Source: Spirochaetales bacterium | GTDB taxonomy: Bacteria > Spirochaetota > Spirochaetia > SZUA-6 > RPPD01 | Assembly: GCA_016934415.1 (NCBI GenBank) | Contig: JAFGSW010000006.1 | Coordinates: forward strand, 1 to 60,682 | Length of the DNA: 60,682 bases | Reading direction: 5' to 3' | Shown here: positions 51,233 to 60,271 of the stretch, one piece after another | Layout of the letters: each line of letters starts with the position of its first letter | How positions within the stretch are numbered: the stretch's first letter is position 1 | Position numbers and translations under genes: made by a program | Notes under the pieces: model-generated | Seen by the model: the letters and a program-made list of their open reading frames with translations, nothing else | What the model was told of the DNA's origin: nothing | Database searches by the model: none

Positions 51233-54200
51233 TCACATCTCCCCTCCCGACATCTGTTTCAATAATGCCTCTTCCCGTTCCTTTTTCCGGTTGTTTTTGT
51301 GCCGGCGGTTGAAAACGGCGTACATCACCGGCGTCAGAAAAAGCGTCATCAGGGTGCTGACGACCATGCCGCCGACCACGGTCTGCCCGATGGGTTGCAC
51401 CATCTCCGATCCCTGACCGGGAAAGAAGGCCATGGGCGCCATGCCGAGGATGGTGGTGAGGCTGGTCCCGAGAATGGGCCGCAACCGGTTTCCTCCCGCT
51501 TCCACACAGGCGTCGAAAATCGTCCGGCCCCGCTCCCGCAGCAGGTTGGTGTAGTCGACCAGGACGATCCCGTTATTGACGACGATGCCCACCAGAAGGA
51601 CCAGACCCACCGCCGACATCATGCTGAAATTCGCGCCCAGCAGGGCGTACAACCAGACGACTCCGATGAACATGAGCGGTATTGAAAAAAAGACGATGAA
51701 CGGATCAAGCAGCGACTCGAACAGGCTGGCCATGACCCCGAAGACGAGGATGACCGCCATGATGATGATGACGACCAGCAAGGTGCCGGATGATTGGATG
51801 TCCGCGATGTCGCCGCCGTAGTTGATGAAGACATCCTCATCCGACACGATCTCCCGCGCCACCAGGGATTTGATATCATCACCGGCGGACGTGGCCGCGT
51901 ATCCGTCGGCGAGGCCGCCGGTGACATGCACTGTTCTCACTTCGTCTTCCCTTTTGATGGAAATGGGACCGGTGGATTCATTGAACAGGGCGACATCGGA
52001 TATCCGCACCTGTTTCCCGGAGTTGTTCACGACGAATATATTGTTCAGATCGGGAACGGCTTCCCTGTCCTTGGCCTCAAGGATGACGAACACGTTCTTT
52101 TCATTTCCGTTTACCCGGTATTGGGTGGCGGTCGTTCCCCGTACGCAGGCATTGACTTCATAAGCGATCTTGTACGCGCTCACACCGAGGGAGTTGGCTC
52201 TTTCACGATCGATGGAGAGCAGGTATTGGGGCAGCCCATCCTCCAGATCGATGGCGGGTTCCGTGACGCGCGTCAGGTTTTGCTTGATGAGATCGCGGAT
52301 TCGTTCCGCCGTTCGCTTGGCTTTGGCGAGGTCGTCCGATTGCACCAGCACGTCCACGGGATTGTTATTTCCGATGCGGCCCCGGCCCGCGCTGAATGAA
52401 AACACGGCGCCGGGAATATCGTTGAACCGGGCCCGCAGTTTCCTCTGGACCTCGAACATGCCGTCCTGTCGCCGCCCAGGTTCGGGCAGTACGATTTCAA
52501 TTGAGCCTGTATAGCTCGAACCGCTTCCCATGAAGCCGCCGCCCCCCGCCGTGACAATGAGTTCTTTGTACCCCTTGATCTCGCTTTTCACGATTTCCTC
52601 AAACCGGTCCAGCACCTCCTCAGTCCGTTCCAACGTCGCGCCGACGGGCAACTCCGCCGAAACGGTGACCGAGTCCTCGCTCATCATGGGAAACATGTTG
52701 ATTCCCATGGAGAGGAATCGAACGCCGGTCAGGACAAGGAGGACGGCGACCAGGATGACGATCAGCGCCTTGTTCCGCAATGCGAAGGTGAGGGCCTTTT
52801 TGTACCCGCGCTCCAGGGCCTGGAATGCGCTCTCGAAAAACATGTCCAGTTTCCCGAGCAGGGGAAGGCGGAGAGGTTTCTGTTTGCGCGAGTTAAGCGG
52901 CAGGAACTTGCTTGCCAGGACCGGCACCAGGGTGACGGCAATGACGAGGGAGGCGACGAGGGCGATGATGATGGTCAGGCCCAACTGCTCGAACAGCTGT
53001 CCGAGCATTTCCAGCCGGTTTTTGAAGATAATAATGGGGACAAAGACACAGATCGTGGTAACCGTCGAGGCCGTAATGGCGGTGATCATCTCCCTCGTCC
53101 CAAGCAGGGCGGCGGACTTGAGTTTGGTGCCCCGCTCCCGGTAGCGGAAGATATTTTCAACAATGACTATGGAGCAATCCACCACCATGCCCAGCGCCAG
53201 GACCAGGCCGGTCATGGTCATGATATTCAATGTCAGGTTGAAGAAATACATGAACATGACGGTGATGAGGATGGAGATGGGAATAGAAAGCCCGATGATG
53301 AGCGCGCTTTTCAGGTTTCTCAGGATCGGGAGGAGGACGAGCACGGCCAGAATGATCCCGATGACGAGCGACGTGTAGATGTTGTTGATCGTATTACGGA
53401 CCATCTTGGTCGTATCGGAGATGACCTCCAGGGAGACGCCCGCGGGAAGCGTCCGGTTGATGTCTTCCAGCCGGCTTTTAACATTGTCGGCCACGCTCGC
53501 GCTGTTGGTGCCGCTTTCCTTCATGACGGCCAGGTAAAGGCCCGGCTGCCCGTTGATATAGACGGTATGGGACGCTTCTTCGTATCCCTCAAAGACCGAA
53601 GCGACGTCGCGCAGCCTGACCGTTCGGGCCGCGCCGTCGGAACCCGTCATGCTCGCCAAGATGGCGTCTTCAATATCAGCGAGGGCGCCGAACTGTCCGT
53701 CCGTGCGGATCGTATATGAGGTGCCGCCCACGTCGATCTCCCCCGCTCCCAGTTGCACGTTCTGCGCGGCGAGGGTGTCGGCGACCTGGCTGAGTGTCAG
53801 ACCGTAGGCCTGGAGCCGGTTTTGGGAAACCTCGGCGCGGATGATCTTTTCGCGCCCCCCGCGGATACTCGTGGAGGAGACGCCGTCGATCCGCTCGATT
53901 TTCGATTCGATCATGTCCTCCACGATCACCCGGAGCTCGTCCAGGCTCCGGTTCCCCTTGACCACCAGGTTCATGATGGGCATGGAATTGGGATCCATCT
54001 TGAAAATCATGGGCGTGTCGGCGTCGTCGGGCAGCATGTCGCCGGCCGGCTCCAATGTGTCCCTGATGTCATTGGTGACCTTGTCCAGGTCGCTCCCGTA
54101 GGAGAACTCAAGCATTATAAAACTCGACCCCTCGCTTGAGGTCGAGGTCATGGAAACGAGTCCGCCCACGTTGGACAGCTGTGCCTCCAGCACCTTGGTG

Positions 54201-54388
54201 ACGTTCTGTTCCATTTCCTCGGGGCCGGCGCCGGTGTAGGAAGCACGCACGACGATCATGGGGATTTCCGTGTCCGGAAACAGGTTGATCGCGATATGCG
54301 GCAAAAGATAGAGGGCCATGCCCACGAGGATGGCGAAGATGACGACGACGGTCGTCGGGCGGTTGATGATCTTGGCGGACAGACTCAT
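51233..54388 (-). CDS. RND efflux pump, HAE family
   Basis: 1051 residues with AAAGGA upstream. Twelve membrane helices and two large periplasmic loops in AcrB order. TM4 reads GMVVDCSIVIVENIF: one Asp of the proton relay is kept, the second is Cys; TM10 reads VGIVVNNGIVLVDYTN. Porter-domain motifs include LFPDTEIPMIVVRASYTGAG. Substrates unknown; location beside the aryl-polyene cluster suggests lipid or pigment export, but multidrug efflux is as likely. Confidence 0.93.
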   Translation of the reverse strand: MSLSAKIINRPTTVVVIFAILVGMALYLLPHIAINLFPDTEIPMIVVRASYTGAGPEEMEQNVTKVLEAQLSNVGGLVSMTSTSSEGSSFIMLEFSYGSDLDKVTNDIRDTLEPAGDMLPDDADTPMIFKMDPNSMPIMNLVVKGNRSLDELRVIVEDMIESKIERIDGVSSTSIRGGREKIIRAEVSQNRLQAYGLTLSQVADTLAAQNVQLGAGEIDVGGTSYTIRTDGQFGALADIEDAILASMTGSDGAARTVRLRDVASVFEGYEEASHTVYINGQPGLYLAVMKESGTNSASVADNVKSRLEDINRTLPAGVSLEVISDTTKMVRNTINNIYTSLVIGIILAVLVLLPILRNLKSALIIGLSIPISILITVMFMYFFNLTLNIMTMTGLVLALGMVVDCSIVIVENIFRYRERGTKLKSAALLGTREMITAITASTVTTICVFVPIIIFKNRLEMLGQLFEQLGLTIIIALVASLVIAVTLVPVLASKFLPLNSRKQKPLRLPLLGKLDMFFESAFQALERGYKKALTFALRNKALIVILVAVLLVLTGVRFLSMGINMFPMMSEDSVTVSAELPVGATLERTEEVLDRFEEIVKSEIKGYKELIVTAGGGGFMGSGSSYTGSIEIVLPEPGRRQDGMFEVQRKLRARFNDIPGAVFSFSAGRGRIGNNNPVDVLVQSDDLAKAKRTAERIRDLIKQNLTRVTEPAIDLEDGLPQYLLSIDRERANSLGVSAYKIAYEVNACVRGTTATQYRVNGNEKNVFVILEAKDREAVPDLNNIFVVNNSGKQVRISDVALFNESTGPISIKREDEVRTVHVTGGLADGYAATSAGDDIKSLVAREIVSDEDVFINYGGDIADIQSSGTLLVVIIIMAVILVFGVMASLFESLLDPFIVFFSIPLMFIGVVWLYALLGANFSMMSAVGLVLLVGIVVNNGIVLVDYTNLLRERGRTIFDACVEAGGNRLRPILGTSLTTILGMAPMAFFPGQGSEMVQPIGQTVVGGMVVSTLMTLFLTPVMYAVFNRRHKNNRKKEREEALLKQMSGGEM

Positions 54389-54400
54389 GCTTGATTTCCT

Positions 54401-55420
54401 TTATTCAGCGACCCGGACGGTCGCGCCGTCGGCCAGAACGTTCTGTCCCCGCTGTACGACGCGATCTCCCGGGGCCAGTCCCGAAACGATCTCCACGAAG
54501 CCATCGGACGACATCCCCGTCTTCACCTCACGCGCGCGCGCGATGTTGTCGTCACCGACCACGAAAACACCTGTCGCGCCGGAGGACGTGACCAGGCACT
54601 CCCTGGGAACGGCGAGGACCCGTTCCCGGCGCAGGGTGACAAGTTTGACGGCCGCGAACATACCGGACTGTATCCGCGCGTCGGGCGGGTCAACCGTCAA
54701 CCGGATCTCGAGCGTGCGGGAGGCGCGGTCAAGGACCGGGCTCTTCTCCGCCACGCGGGCGGAGAACGGGACACCGGGATAGGCCTCCAGGGATACCGAG
54801 GCTTTCTGCCCGACGCCCACCCGCGCCACGTACCGTTCCCCTATAAAGCAGCGGATCATAAGACGTCCCAAATCGCCCACGACGGCAACCGCCGTCTGGG
54901 TGCCCACCGTGGAGCCGATATCGGCCGGAAGTTCGGTAATGGTTCCCGCGATCGGGGCGCGGACGCCATTGAGAGTGTAGACCGATCCGGGTTTGGACGG
55001 GTCGACGTCTGCGATCACCTGCCCCTTGGCCACCGCCTCACCCAGGGAAACCCGCAGGCGCACGAGTTTGCCCGCTATGTCGGGATAAACGTCGACGCTG
55101 TTCCGGGAGACGATGTCGCCGTTCGTTTTAATGTATTCCTCCAGGGACGTCTTCTTGACCGTGAGGACTTGGACGGACACGGTCGGGATTTCGGGCGGCC
55201 CGCCCGCGGCGGGATCGAACGGGGCGGCTCCCTGCGGTCCACCCTCTCCCGGTACGCCCTGCGCCGGGCCGCGCGGATTCCCGGCCGCGGATCTCCCTCC
55301 CCCGGAGATGCCGGGGATCAAACTGACAAGGATCAACGCCGTGCCGACGGCGATGATCGCTATCAGGATGATTCTGGCCGATACGCCGGATGCTTTCTTG
55401 TTTTTCTCCTTGTCGGTCAT
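54401..55420 (-). CDS. RND periplasmic adaptor (membrane fusion protein)
   Basis: 339 residues with GGAGG upstream. N-terminal membrane anchor (ARIILIAIIAVGTALILVSL), Gly/Pro-rich linker, then lipoyl/barrel-sandwich (SRNSVDVYPDIAGKLVRLRV, VRAPIAGTITELPADIG), beta barrel and membrane-proximal domains. The coiled-coil hairpin is very short, as in adaptors that touch TolC loosely. Sits between the TolC-like gene and the pump. Confidence 0.9.
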   Translation of the reverse strand: MTDKEKNKKASGVSARIILIAIIAVGTALILVSLIPGISGGGRSAAGNPRGPAQGVPGEGGPQGAAPFDPAAGGPPEIPTVSVQVLTVKKTSLEEYIKTNGDIVSRNSVDVYPDIAGKLVRLRVSLGEAVAKGQVIADVDPSKPGSVYTLNGVRAPIAGTITELPADIGSTVGTQTAVAVVGDLGRLMIRCFIGERYVARVGVGQKASVSLEAYPGVPFSARVAEKSPVLDRASRTLEIRLTVDPPDARIQSGMFAAVKLVTLRRERVLAVPRECLVTSSGATGVFVVGDDNIARAREVKTGMSSDGFVEIVSGLAPGDRVVQRGQNVLADGATVRVAE

Positions 55421-55425
55421 GCCGT

Positions 55426-56757
55426 TTACTCCTCCGTCAACTCTTCCAGGGTCCTGTCAAAAAAGGCTTCCAGCTCGATGAGCGTGGACAGGTAATTGTA
55501 TCCCGCCACCAGGTAATCCTGGCGGGCGCTTAATAATTCCTGCTGAGCATTGGCCACGGCCAGCAATTCCGATGTCCCGCTTTTGTAAGTTTCCTCCGTC
55601 AGGACGAAGGTCTTTTCCGCCAACTCCGAATTCAGGGCCGACAGCTCGATTTTTTCCCGATACGCCTCCAGGCGCATAAACAGGACGTCGACGGTGTTCA
55701 TCGAACTCGTTCTGAGCCGCTGCAACTCAAGACGCGCCCGGGCGACGGCGTCGTCCGCCTTCTGAACGGCGACGCTCTTTTGGGAATCGGGGATGAATCC
55801 GTCCAGGGGAAAGGTCAACGAAACGCCGAAGGCGCCCGCGTCCCAGGACGCCCCGTTCCACGGGTCGGCGACCGTCGTTCCCCATGACCCGTACAGGGTA
55901 AGGGTCGGCGTCAGGTTGCCGCAGACGGCGGCGTCCTTGGCGGTTTCCATCCGCCGCAACTCGTTTCGCTTTAATCGCAGGTCGGGGATGGAATCCAGCC
56001 ACCGCGCGACGATCTTATCGCGATCCAATGTCAGAAAATCGGTCTGAAGCGAGCCGACAGGTTCAATGTTCGTCGCGCCCTCCAGGCCGATCATTTCCTT
56101 CAAGTCGAGCAACGCCGTCCGGTAATCCAGTACGGCCTGCGTATAGGCCGGTTTCCGGCCCTCCCAATTGACCCGGGCGGTGAACACGTCCAGCTCCGGC
56201 GCGAGTCCGTTGTCGAAATTGGCCCGCGCTTTCTGGTACCGTTTGCCGGCCAGGTCCATATTTTCCTTCTTGATGCGCGCGTCTTCCTTCAGAGCGAGTA
56301 TCTTGAAAAACAGTTTCCTGACGTTGCGTGCCAGGCCGTTCCGGGCGGTCGTATAGCCGATATGGGCCGCCTCGTAGGCCAGCTTCGTCTGTTCGAGCGC
56401 CGGGACGACACCGGCGTTCAAGGAGAACGTCGCCCCGAGGGAAACTTCCAGGCGCCAGTGATCCGCGGTCGCCGAGGCCTCCGGAGAGGCGAGCACCTCC
56501 CCGGAGGCGGCCAGGGAGGCGGCGAGGTCAATGGAGGGCAGGAAGTTATTCCAGGAGGCGCGCACGTTCCGCGACGCGTCATTCAGGGTAATCTCCGTCT
56601 CCTTGAGGGAGATATTGTTTGTAAGCGCCAGCGCGACGGCAGTGTCCACATCCAACGTCATGGATTTGCCGCCCGGCGTGGCATCGTCTGCCGTCAAGAC
56701 GGCCCATCCGCATCCCAAGAGCCATAACAACAAGAGCGTCCTTTTCATCGATTTCAT
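55426..56757 (-). CDS. TolC-family outer membrane channel
   Basis: 443 residues from ATG at 56757, AAGGAG just upstream; ATG at 56748 is possible. Signal peptide (TLLLLWLLGCGWAVLTA), then two repeats of long helices with short beta strands, ending in the ELLAVANAQQELLSARQDYL helix typical of outer membrane efflux proteins. First gene of the export operon. Confidence 0.9.
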   Translation of the reverse strand: MKSMKRTLLLLWLLGCGWAVLTADDATPGGKSMTLDVDTAVALALTNNISLKETEITLNDASRNVRASWNNFLPSIDLAASLAASGEVLASPEASATADHWRLEVSLGATFSLNAGVVPALEQTKLAYEAAHIGYTTARNGLARNVRKLFFKILALKEDARIKKENMDLAGKRYQKARANFDNGLAPELDVFTARVNWEGRKPAYTQAVLDYRTALLDLKEMIGLEGATNIEPVGSLQTDFLTLDRDKIVARWLDSIPDLRLKRNELRRMETAKDAAVCGNLTPTLTLYGSWGTTVADPWNGASWDAGAFGVSLTFPLDGFIPDSQKSVAVQKADDAVARARLELQRLRTSSMNTVDVLFMRLEAYREKIELSALNSELAEKTFVLTEETYKSGTSELLAVANAQQELLSARQDYLVAGYNYLSTLIELEAFFDRTLEELTEE

Positions 56758-56905
56758 CCGACTCCTTTTCAAGCGACTACGATGCCGGGCGGTTTCGCCG
56801 GTTCGAGGTCGCCGTCAATATGACGGCCACGTGCCACGAAAAATACGCCACAGCCGCCGTCGGCGGGAAGTGTAGAAAGATAGAAAATTGACCAACGGAT
56901 CCCCA

Positions 56906-56947
56906 TGACTTTCGTCACGTCCGTCAGCCGGAATTTCGTGACTTCCG
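56906..56947. promoter_or_regulatory. Possible operator in the divergent region
   Basis: Two direct copies, TTTCGTCACGTCCG (56910) and TTTCGTGACTTCCG (56934), spaced 24 bases. The first overlaps the small palindrome TGAC-TTTC-GTCA (56906-56917). Lies between the export operon and the two-component pair, a natural site for the NarL-type regulator. Confidence 0.4.
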
Positions 56948-56952
56948 CACTA

Positions 56953-56980
56953 TTGTCATTCAACTAAAAAAGATTACATT
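56953..56980 (+). promoter_or_regulatory. Promoter of the two-component pair, possibly leaderless
   Basis: TTGTCA (56953-56958), 16 bases, TACATT (56975-56980). Only eight bases remain before the ATG at 56989 and no ribosome site is visible. Confidence 0.45.
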
Positions 56981-56988
56981 GAATCACT

Positions 56989-58278
56989 ATGGTTCCCGAT
57001 GGTGATAAAAGGAATTCACTTCAGAACCGGTCCCGACTCCTCTTTATACTGTTTTCATTGTGCATTTTCGTTCCCATGCCGTTATCCGCCATCTTCATAC
57101 CCCGTCACGGGGAACCGCAAGGAATCCATAACCCGGCCCTGCTGCTGGGAATCATCCTGGTATACATCGTGCTGGAAACCGTTGAATTCGCCAGATTCCG
57201 TTATGCGTCCGGGAAAACCCCGCTTGTCGTTTTCTTCATCATCCGGCTCGGCCTTTGGCTGGGACTGGTTATTTTTTATCGTGTCTCGGAAGCGGTTGTC
57301 CTGAACGTCATCCTGACGCCGCTTATCAGTTATTACGCCTACTTTTGCCTGCCGAAAGTGGTCAATCTCTCATTCTGCGGATTACTTGTTTTCCACGAGG
57401 TGTTTATCAGTTTTTTAGTCCCGACTGATTTTCCCGACAAGCTCGGCGGGCTTTCCATCGGCATATTGTTTTTCGTGGTTAAAATCGTTTTCATCATGTT
57501 TTTCCAGATATACGCCCGTCTCTGGGAACGGGACAGGAAAATCCAGGCCGCCAATGCCTCCCTGATGGCGGACTTGCGGAACTCCCACACGCAACTGAAA
57601 CGCTATGCGGAACGGATCGCCGATACGGTGGCGCTGGAGGAACGCAACCGCATCGCGCGCGATATTCACGACAGCTTGGGACATTCGCTGGCGGCAATCA
57701 ACATCCAACTGTCAAAGGCGGAGGCTTTTTTCGAGCGTGACGGGCGGGAGTCGCGGCAGGCCCTGTTTGCCGCCAAGCAAGCCGCTGTTGAAGCCATCGA
57801 GGACGTCCGTCAATCGCTCCAGGCCCTGAACCGCAAGGATGATATTCCCTTGCTGGCCGCCATTGAAAAAATCGTCGCCCGGATCGACCGTGACGCGTAC
57901 GATGTCACGTTTTCCCGCACCGGCGCACCCGAAGGGGTCAATTACTCGGTCCTTATGATCGCCTATCGCGTGATACAGGAGGGCGTCACCAACATTTACA
58001 AGCACGCCCGGGCAAGGCGCATCGATATAGCCATGGATTTCGGCCCCGAGGAGGTGACTGTCAGAGTGAAGGATGACGGCGCCGGTTTTACCGCGGAGAC
58101 GGCCGCTTCAATGTCCCCGACTGTCGGGATCGGATTCGGCCTGAATAGCTTGCGGGAACGTTTGGAACTGGTTCGGGGACGATTACTGGTGACAAGCGCG
58201 CCGGGAAAAGGCGCCGAAATCCTGGCGACTGCGCCCCGGAATCCGCTCGCTCTTGTAGAGAAAAAAACGGATGGGTGA
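56989..58278 (+). CDS. NarL-family sensor histidine kinase (HisKA_3)
   Basis: 429 residues. Six or so membrane helices in residues 15-175 without a large periplasmic loop, so the sensor is intramembrane. Then HisKA_3 dimerisation with LEERNRIARDIHDSLGHSLAA (phospho-His) and HATPase with VIQEGVTNIYKHARA, KDDGAGF and GIGFGLNSLRERLELVRG. Overlaps the regulator gene by eight bases. Confidence 0.92.
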   Translation: MVPDGDKRNSLQNRSRLLFILFSLCIFVPMPLSAIFIPRHGEPQGIHNPALLLGIILVYIVLETVEFARFRYASGKTPLVVFFIIRLGLWLGLVIFYRVSEAVVLNVILTPLISYYAYFCLPKVVNLSFCGLLVFHEVFISFLVPTDFPDKLGGLSIGILFFVVKIVFIMFFQIYARLWERDRKIQAANASLMADLRNSHTQLKRYAERIADTVALEERNRIARDIHDSLGHSLAAINIQLSKAEAFFERDGRESRQALFAAKQAAVEAIEDVRQSLQALNRKDDIPLLAAIEKIVARIDRDAYDVTFSRTGAPEGVNYSVLMIAYRVIQEGVTNIYKHARARRIDIAMDFGPEEVTVRVKDDGAGFTAETAASMSPTVGIGFGLNSLRERLELVRGRLLVTSAPGKGAEILATAPRNPLALVEKKTDG

Positions 58279-58936
58279 TATCAAGGTATTGGTCGTCGAC
58301 GACCAGAGACTGATTCGTGAAGGGATCTCATCCCTTTTGAACATACAGCACGGGCTGAAGGTGGTCGGGACGGCCGGCAATGGCAGAGACGCGCTTGAAG
58401 CGGTCGAACGCACCGACCCCGACGTCATACTTATGGATATCCGCATGCCGGTCATGGACGGGATTACGGCCGCCCGTGAAATCATTCAACGCGGGTGTAA
58501 TTGTCAAGTCATCATGCTCACCACCTTCGACGACGATGAATACATCGTCAGATCCCTGCAGGCCGGGGCGGTCGGATACCTCCTAAAAGATATCCCTCCC
58601 GACGATCTGGCCGGCGCCGTCAGGATGGCTCACCAGGGGATCTATCAAATGTCTCCGGGGGTGACCGGCCGTTTGGTCGGCCGTCTCAAACCCGGAGCGC
58701 CGGAGGAAGGCCCCATACGGAAACAGGCGGACGAGTTGCTGGCGGGATTGTCGGAGAGGGAGCGTGATGTCCTGAAACAGATTTCAAAAGGATTGACCAA
58801 CCGGGAGATCGCCGATGTTCTTTGCATCAGCGAAGGGACCGTAAAAAATCACGTTTCCAACATCCTGACCGCGCTCAACCTGCGCGACAGAACCCAGGCG
58901 GCGCTGTTTGTAATAAAGAATGGACTTTTTTCTTGA
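58271..58936 (+). CDS. NarL/LuxR-type response regulator
   Basis: 221 residues. Receiver (VLVVDDQRLIREG, DVILMDIRMPVMDG, LTTFDDDEYI, LLKDIPPDDL) and LuxR helix-turn-helix (LSERERDVLKQISKGLTNRE, IADVLCISEGTVKNHVSNIL). Probable regulator of the divergent TolC-MFP-RND operon. Confidence 0.94.
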   Translation: MGDIKVLVVDDQRLIREGISSLLNIQHGLKVVGTAGNGRDALEAVERTDPDVILMDIRMPVMDGITAAREIIQRGCNCQVIMLTTFDDDEYIVRSLQAGAVGYLLKDIPPDDLAGAVRMAHQGIYQMSPGVTGRLVGRLKPGAPEEGPIRKQADELLAGLSERERDVLKQISKGLTNREIADVLCISEGTVKNHVSNILTALNLRDRTQAALFVIKNGLFS

Positions 58937-59140
58937 TTCGCCGAACGGCTGGTCGGCGAGGAGCCGGCGGCGGAGAACGAGTGAGTACGGGAGAGCGAGG
59001 CGCGAGAATCGGCACGCGGACCCTGATGGGGGAGTGCGGGGATAATGATTCGGGCGCACGCGAAAATCGCGCGCGCACACGCTGATGAAGAAGAGCAAAT
59101 AAACACAGGGTTTAGCAGAGAAGAAGAGGCAAACGAAAAA

Positions 59141-59202
59141 CGTCATTGCGAGGGCATTGCCAGTCAAGCGCCATTGACTTTTCAGGAGCCCGCGGCAATC
59201 TC
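59141..59202. repeat. CGTCATTGCGAG...GGCAATCTC repeat, interrupted
   Basis: Both ends of a widely seen intergenic repeat are present (CGTCATTGCGAGG and GGAGCCCGCGGCAATCTC), but about 30 extra bases separate them, containing a near-palindromic CATTGCCAGTCAAG...CATTGACTT stretch. Confidence 0.55.
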
Positions 59203-59501
59203 TTGACAATATGATTTTATAATAAACTCCCGGGTATTTAAAAATTGCCCTGGCGCCGCGATAGTATTGCCAAGGAATAACAGAAAGCCATTCTTTGTCG
59301 GTGTCGCCCTCATTGTCCTTCCGCCCGCCGTTCCGCGCCGCGCCGTAGACGCTTTCCTCAACTACTCATGATTGTCCGTTCATGCAAGACCTCCGGTCAA
59401 TAGTCCGGTTTCCCCGGCTTCCCTTCCTCATCCGCGGTTCCCCCCCCGCCAAGAAAAGTTCTTGACAATTCCCGCCCCCCGGTGCGAAACTGACGCATCA
59501 C

Positions 59502-59681
59502 ATGAAAACGTCGGCCGCATCCCAAAAACACGAATCCGATACAACCCTCCCTCCGCGCGCGGCAAAGCGCCGGGCGCGCATGCGATTCATCCCCGTTGAT
59601 TCGACGCGACGACTCGATCCCCTCCCCCTCTCCCGGCTCATTCCGACGTTCGCTCATGACTCTCCTTCCGGCGCGGGGTGA
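59502..59681 (+). CDS. Possible small basic protein
   Basis: A 59-codon frame (MKTSAASQKHESDTTLPPRA and on) with TTGACA 33 bases upstream but no good -10 or ribosome site. Arg-rich, Pro-rich and without family features. Probably chance in GC-rich DNA; listed because it is the only ATG-started frame of any length in this gap. Confidence 0.15.
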   Translation: MKTSAASQKHESDTTLPPRAAKRRARMRFIPVDSTRRLDPLPLSRLIPTFAHDSPSGAG

Positions 59682-59991
59682 GGATTGTCGTCCGCTGACG
59701 CGGGCCGTGTTTTACGAGGGATCTTCTTGCCGGGGGAACCATCCTTCGGCTCGCGAAGAAAGCGGGTAGCGACCTACCGGCTCAATGCTACGCTCGCTCA
59801 GGACAAGCTCACCTTCAGTTGTCGCAGAGAACACTGATAGGAACGGGTAACCGAGATAAGAAAGAAGAGAAGGGATAGAGCGTAAATTGATCGTGCCGGT
59901 CATGTACCGTCGCGGACCCGACGGGCGTCCGGCACGAGCGAACGCGAGCCGGCGAATTAGTATTTTAGCGGCGCACGGAAAGCTCCGGCCG

Positions 59992-60180
59992 GAGCATTGA
60001 AGTTTCCAACCCGAGCATTGGAGCTTCCAACGCGAGCATTGGACTTTCCAGCCCGAGCATTGAAGCTTCCAGCCGGAGCATTGGAACTTCCAACGCGAGC
60101 ATTGGAGCTTCCAGCTCGAGCATTGAAGCTTCCAACGCGAGCATTGGAGTTGCCGGCTCGAGCATTGGAAGCGCGAGCCC
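59992..60180. repeat. Second 21-bp tandem array, nine units
   Basis: Nine units of consensus GAGCATTGGAGCTTCCAACGC in strict phase from 59992 to 60180. Each unit contains the inverted repeat TTGGA-GCT-TCCAA. As in the first array the length is seven codons, so frames on both strands stay open: plus SIGASNA or ALELPTR repeats, minus MLALEAP repeats (59965-60234). The plus frame ends 15 bases before the next gene. Confidence 0.95.
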
Positions 60181-60271
60181 GTTTTTCGGCGGAGCGGCGA
60201 CGATCGGCTTTTTTCCGGGCGTATGCCCGGTCATCAATAACTCGTTTTCATAATTGAAAGAAGACCGGAAT

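Larger units (their letters stand above)
58937..59970. other. Long intergenic stretch with dispersed repeats
   Basis: No convincing gene. It holds a CGTCATTGCGAG...GGCAATCTC-type intergenic repeat (59141-59202), heptamer-array-like tracts near 59395-59440 and 59830-59870, and a CGCTCGCTCAGGACAAGCT repeat near 59775-59812. Several stops in every frame. Confidence 0.6.

Noticed and set aside
58938..58959. Terminator after the NarL-type regulator
   Set aside because: TCGCCGA/TCGGCGA is a real stem, but the T run precedes it instead of following it.
60216..60231. Terminator after the second 21-bp array
   Set aside because: CCGGGC-GTAT-GCCCGG has its T run on the upstream side for plus-strand reading and gives an A run on the minus strand.
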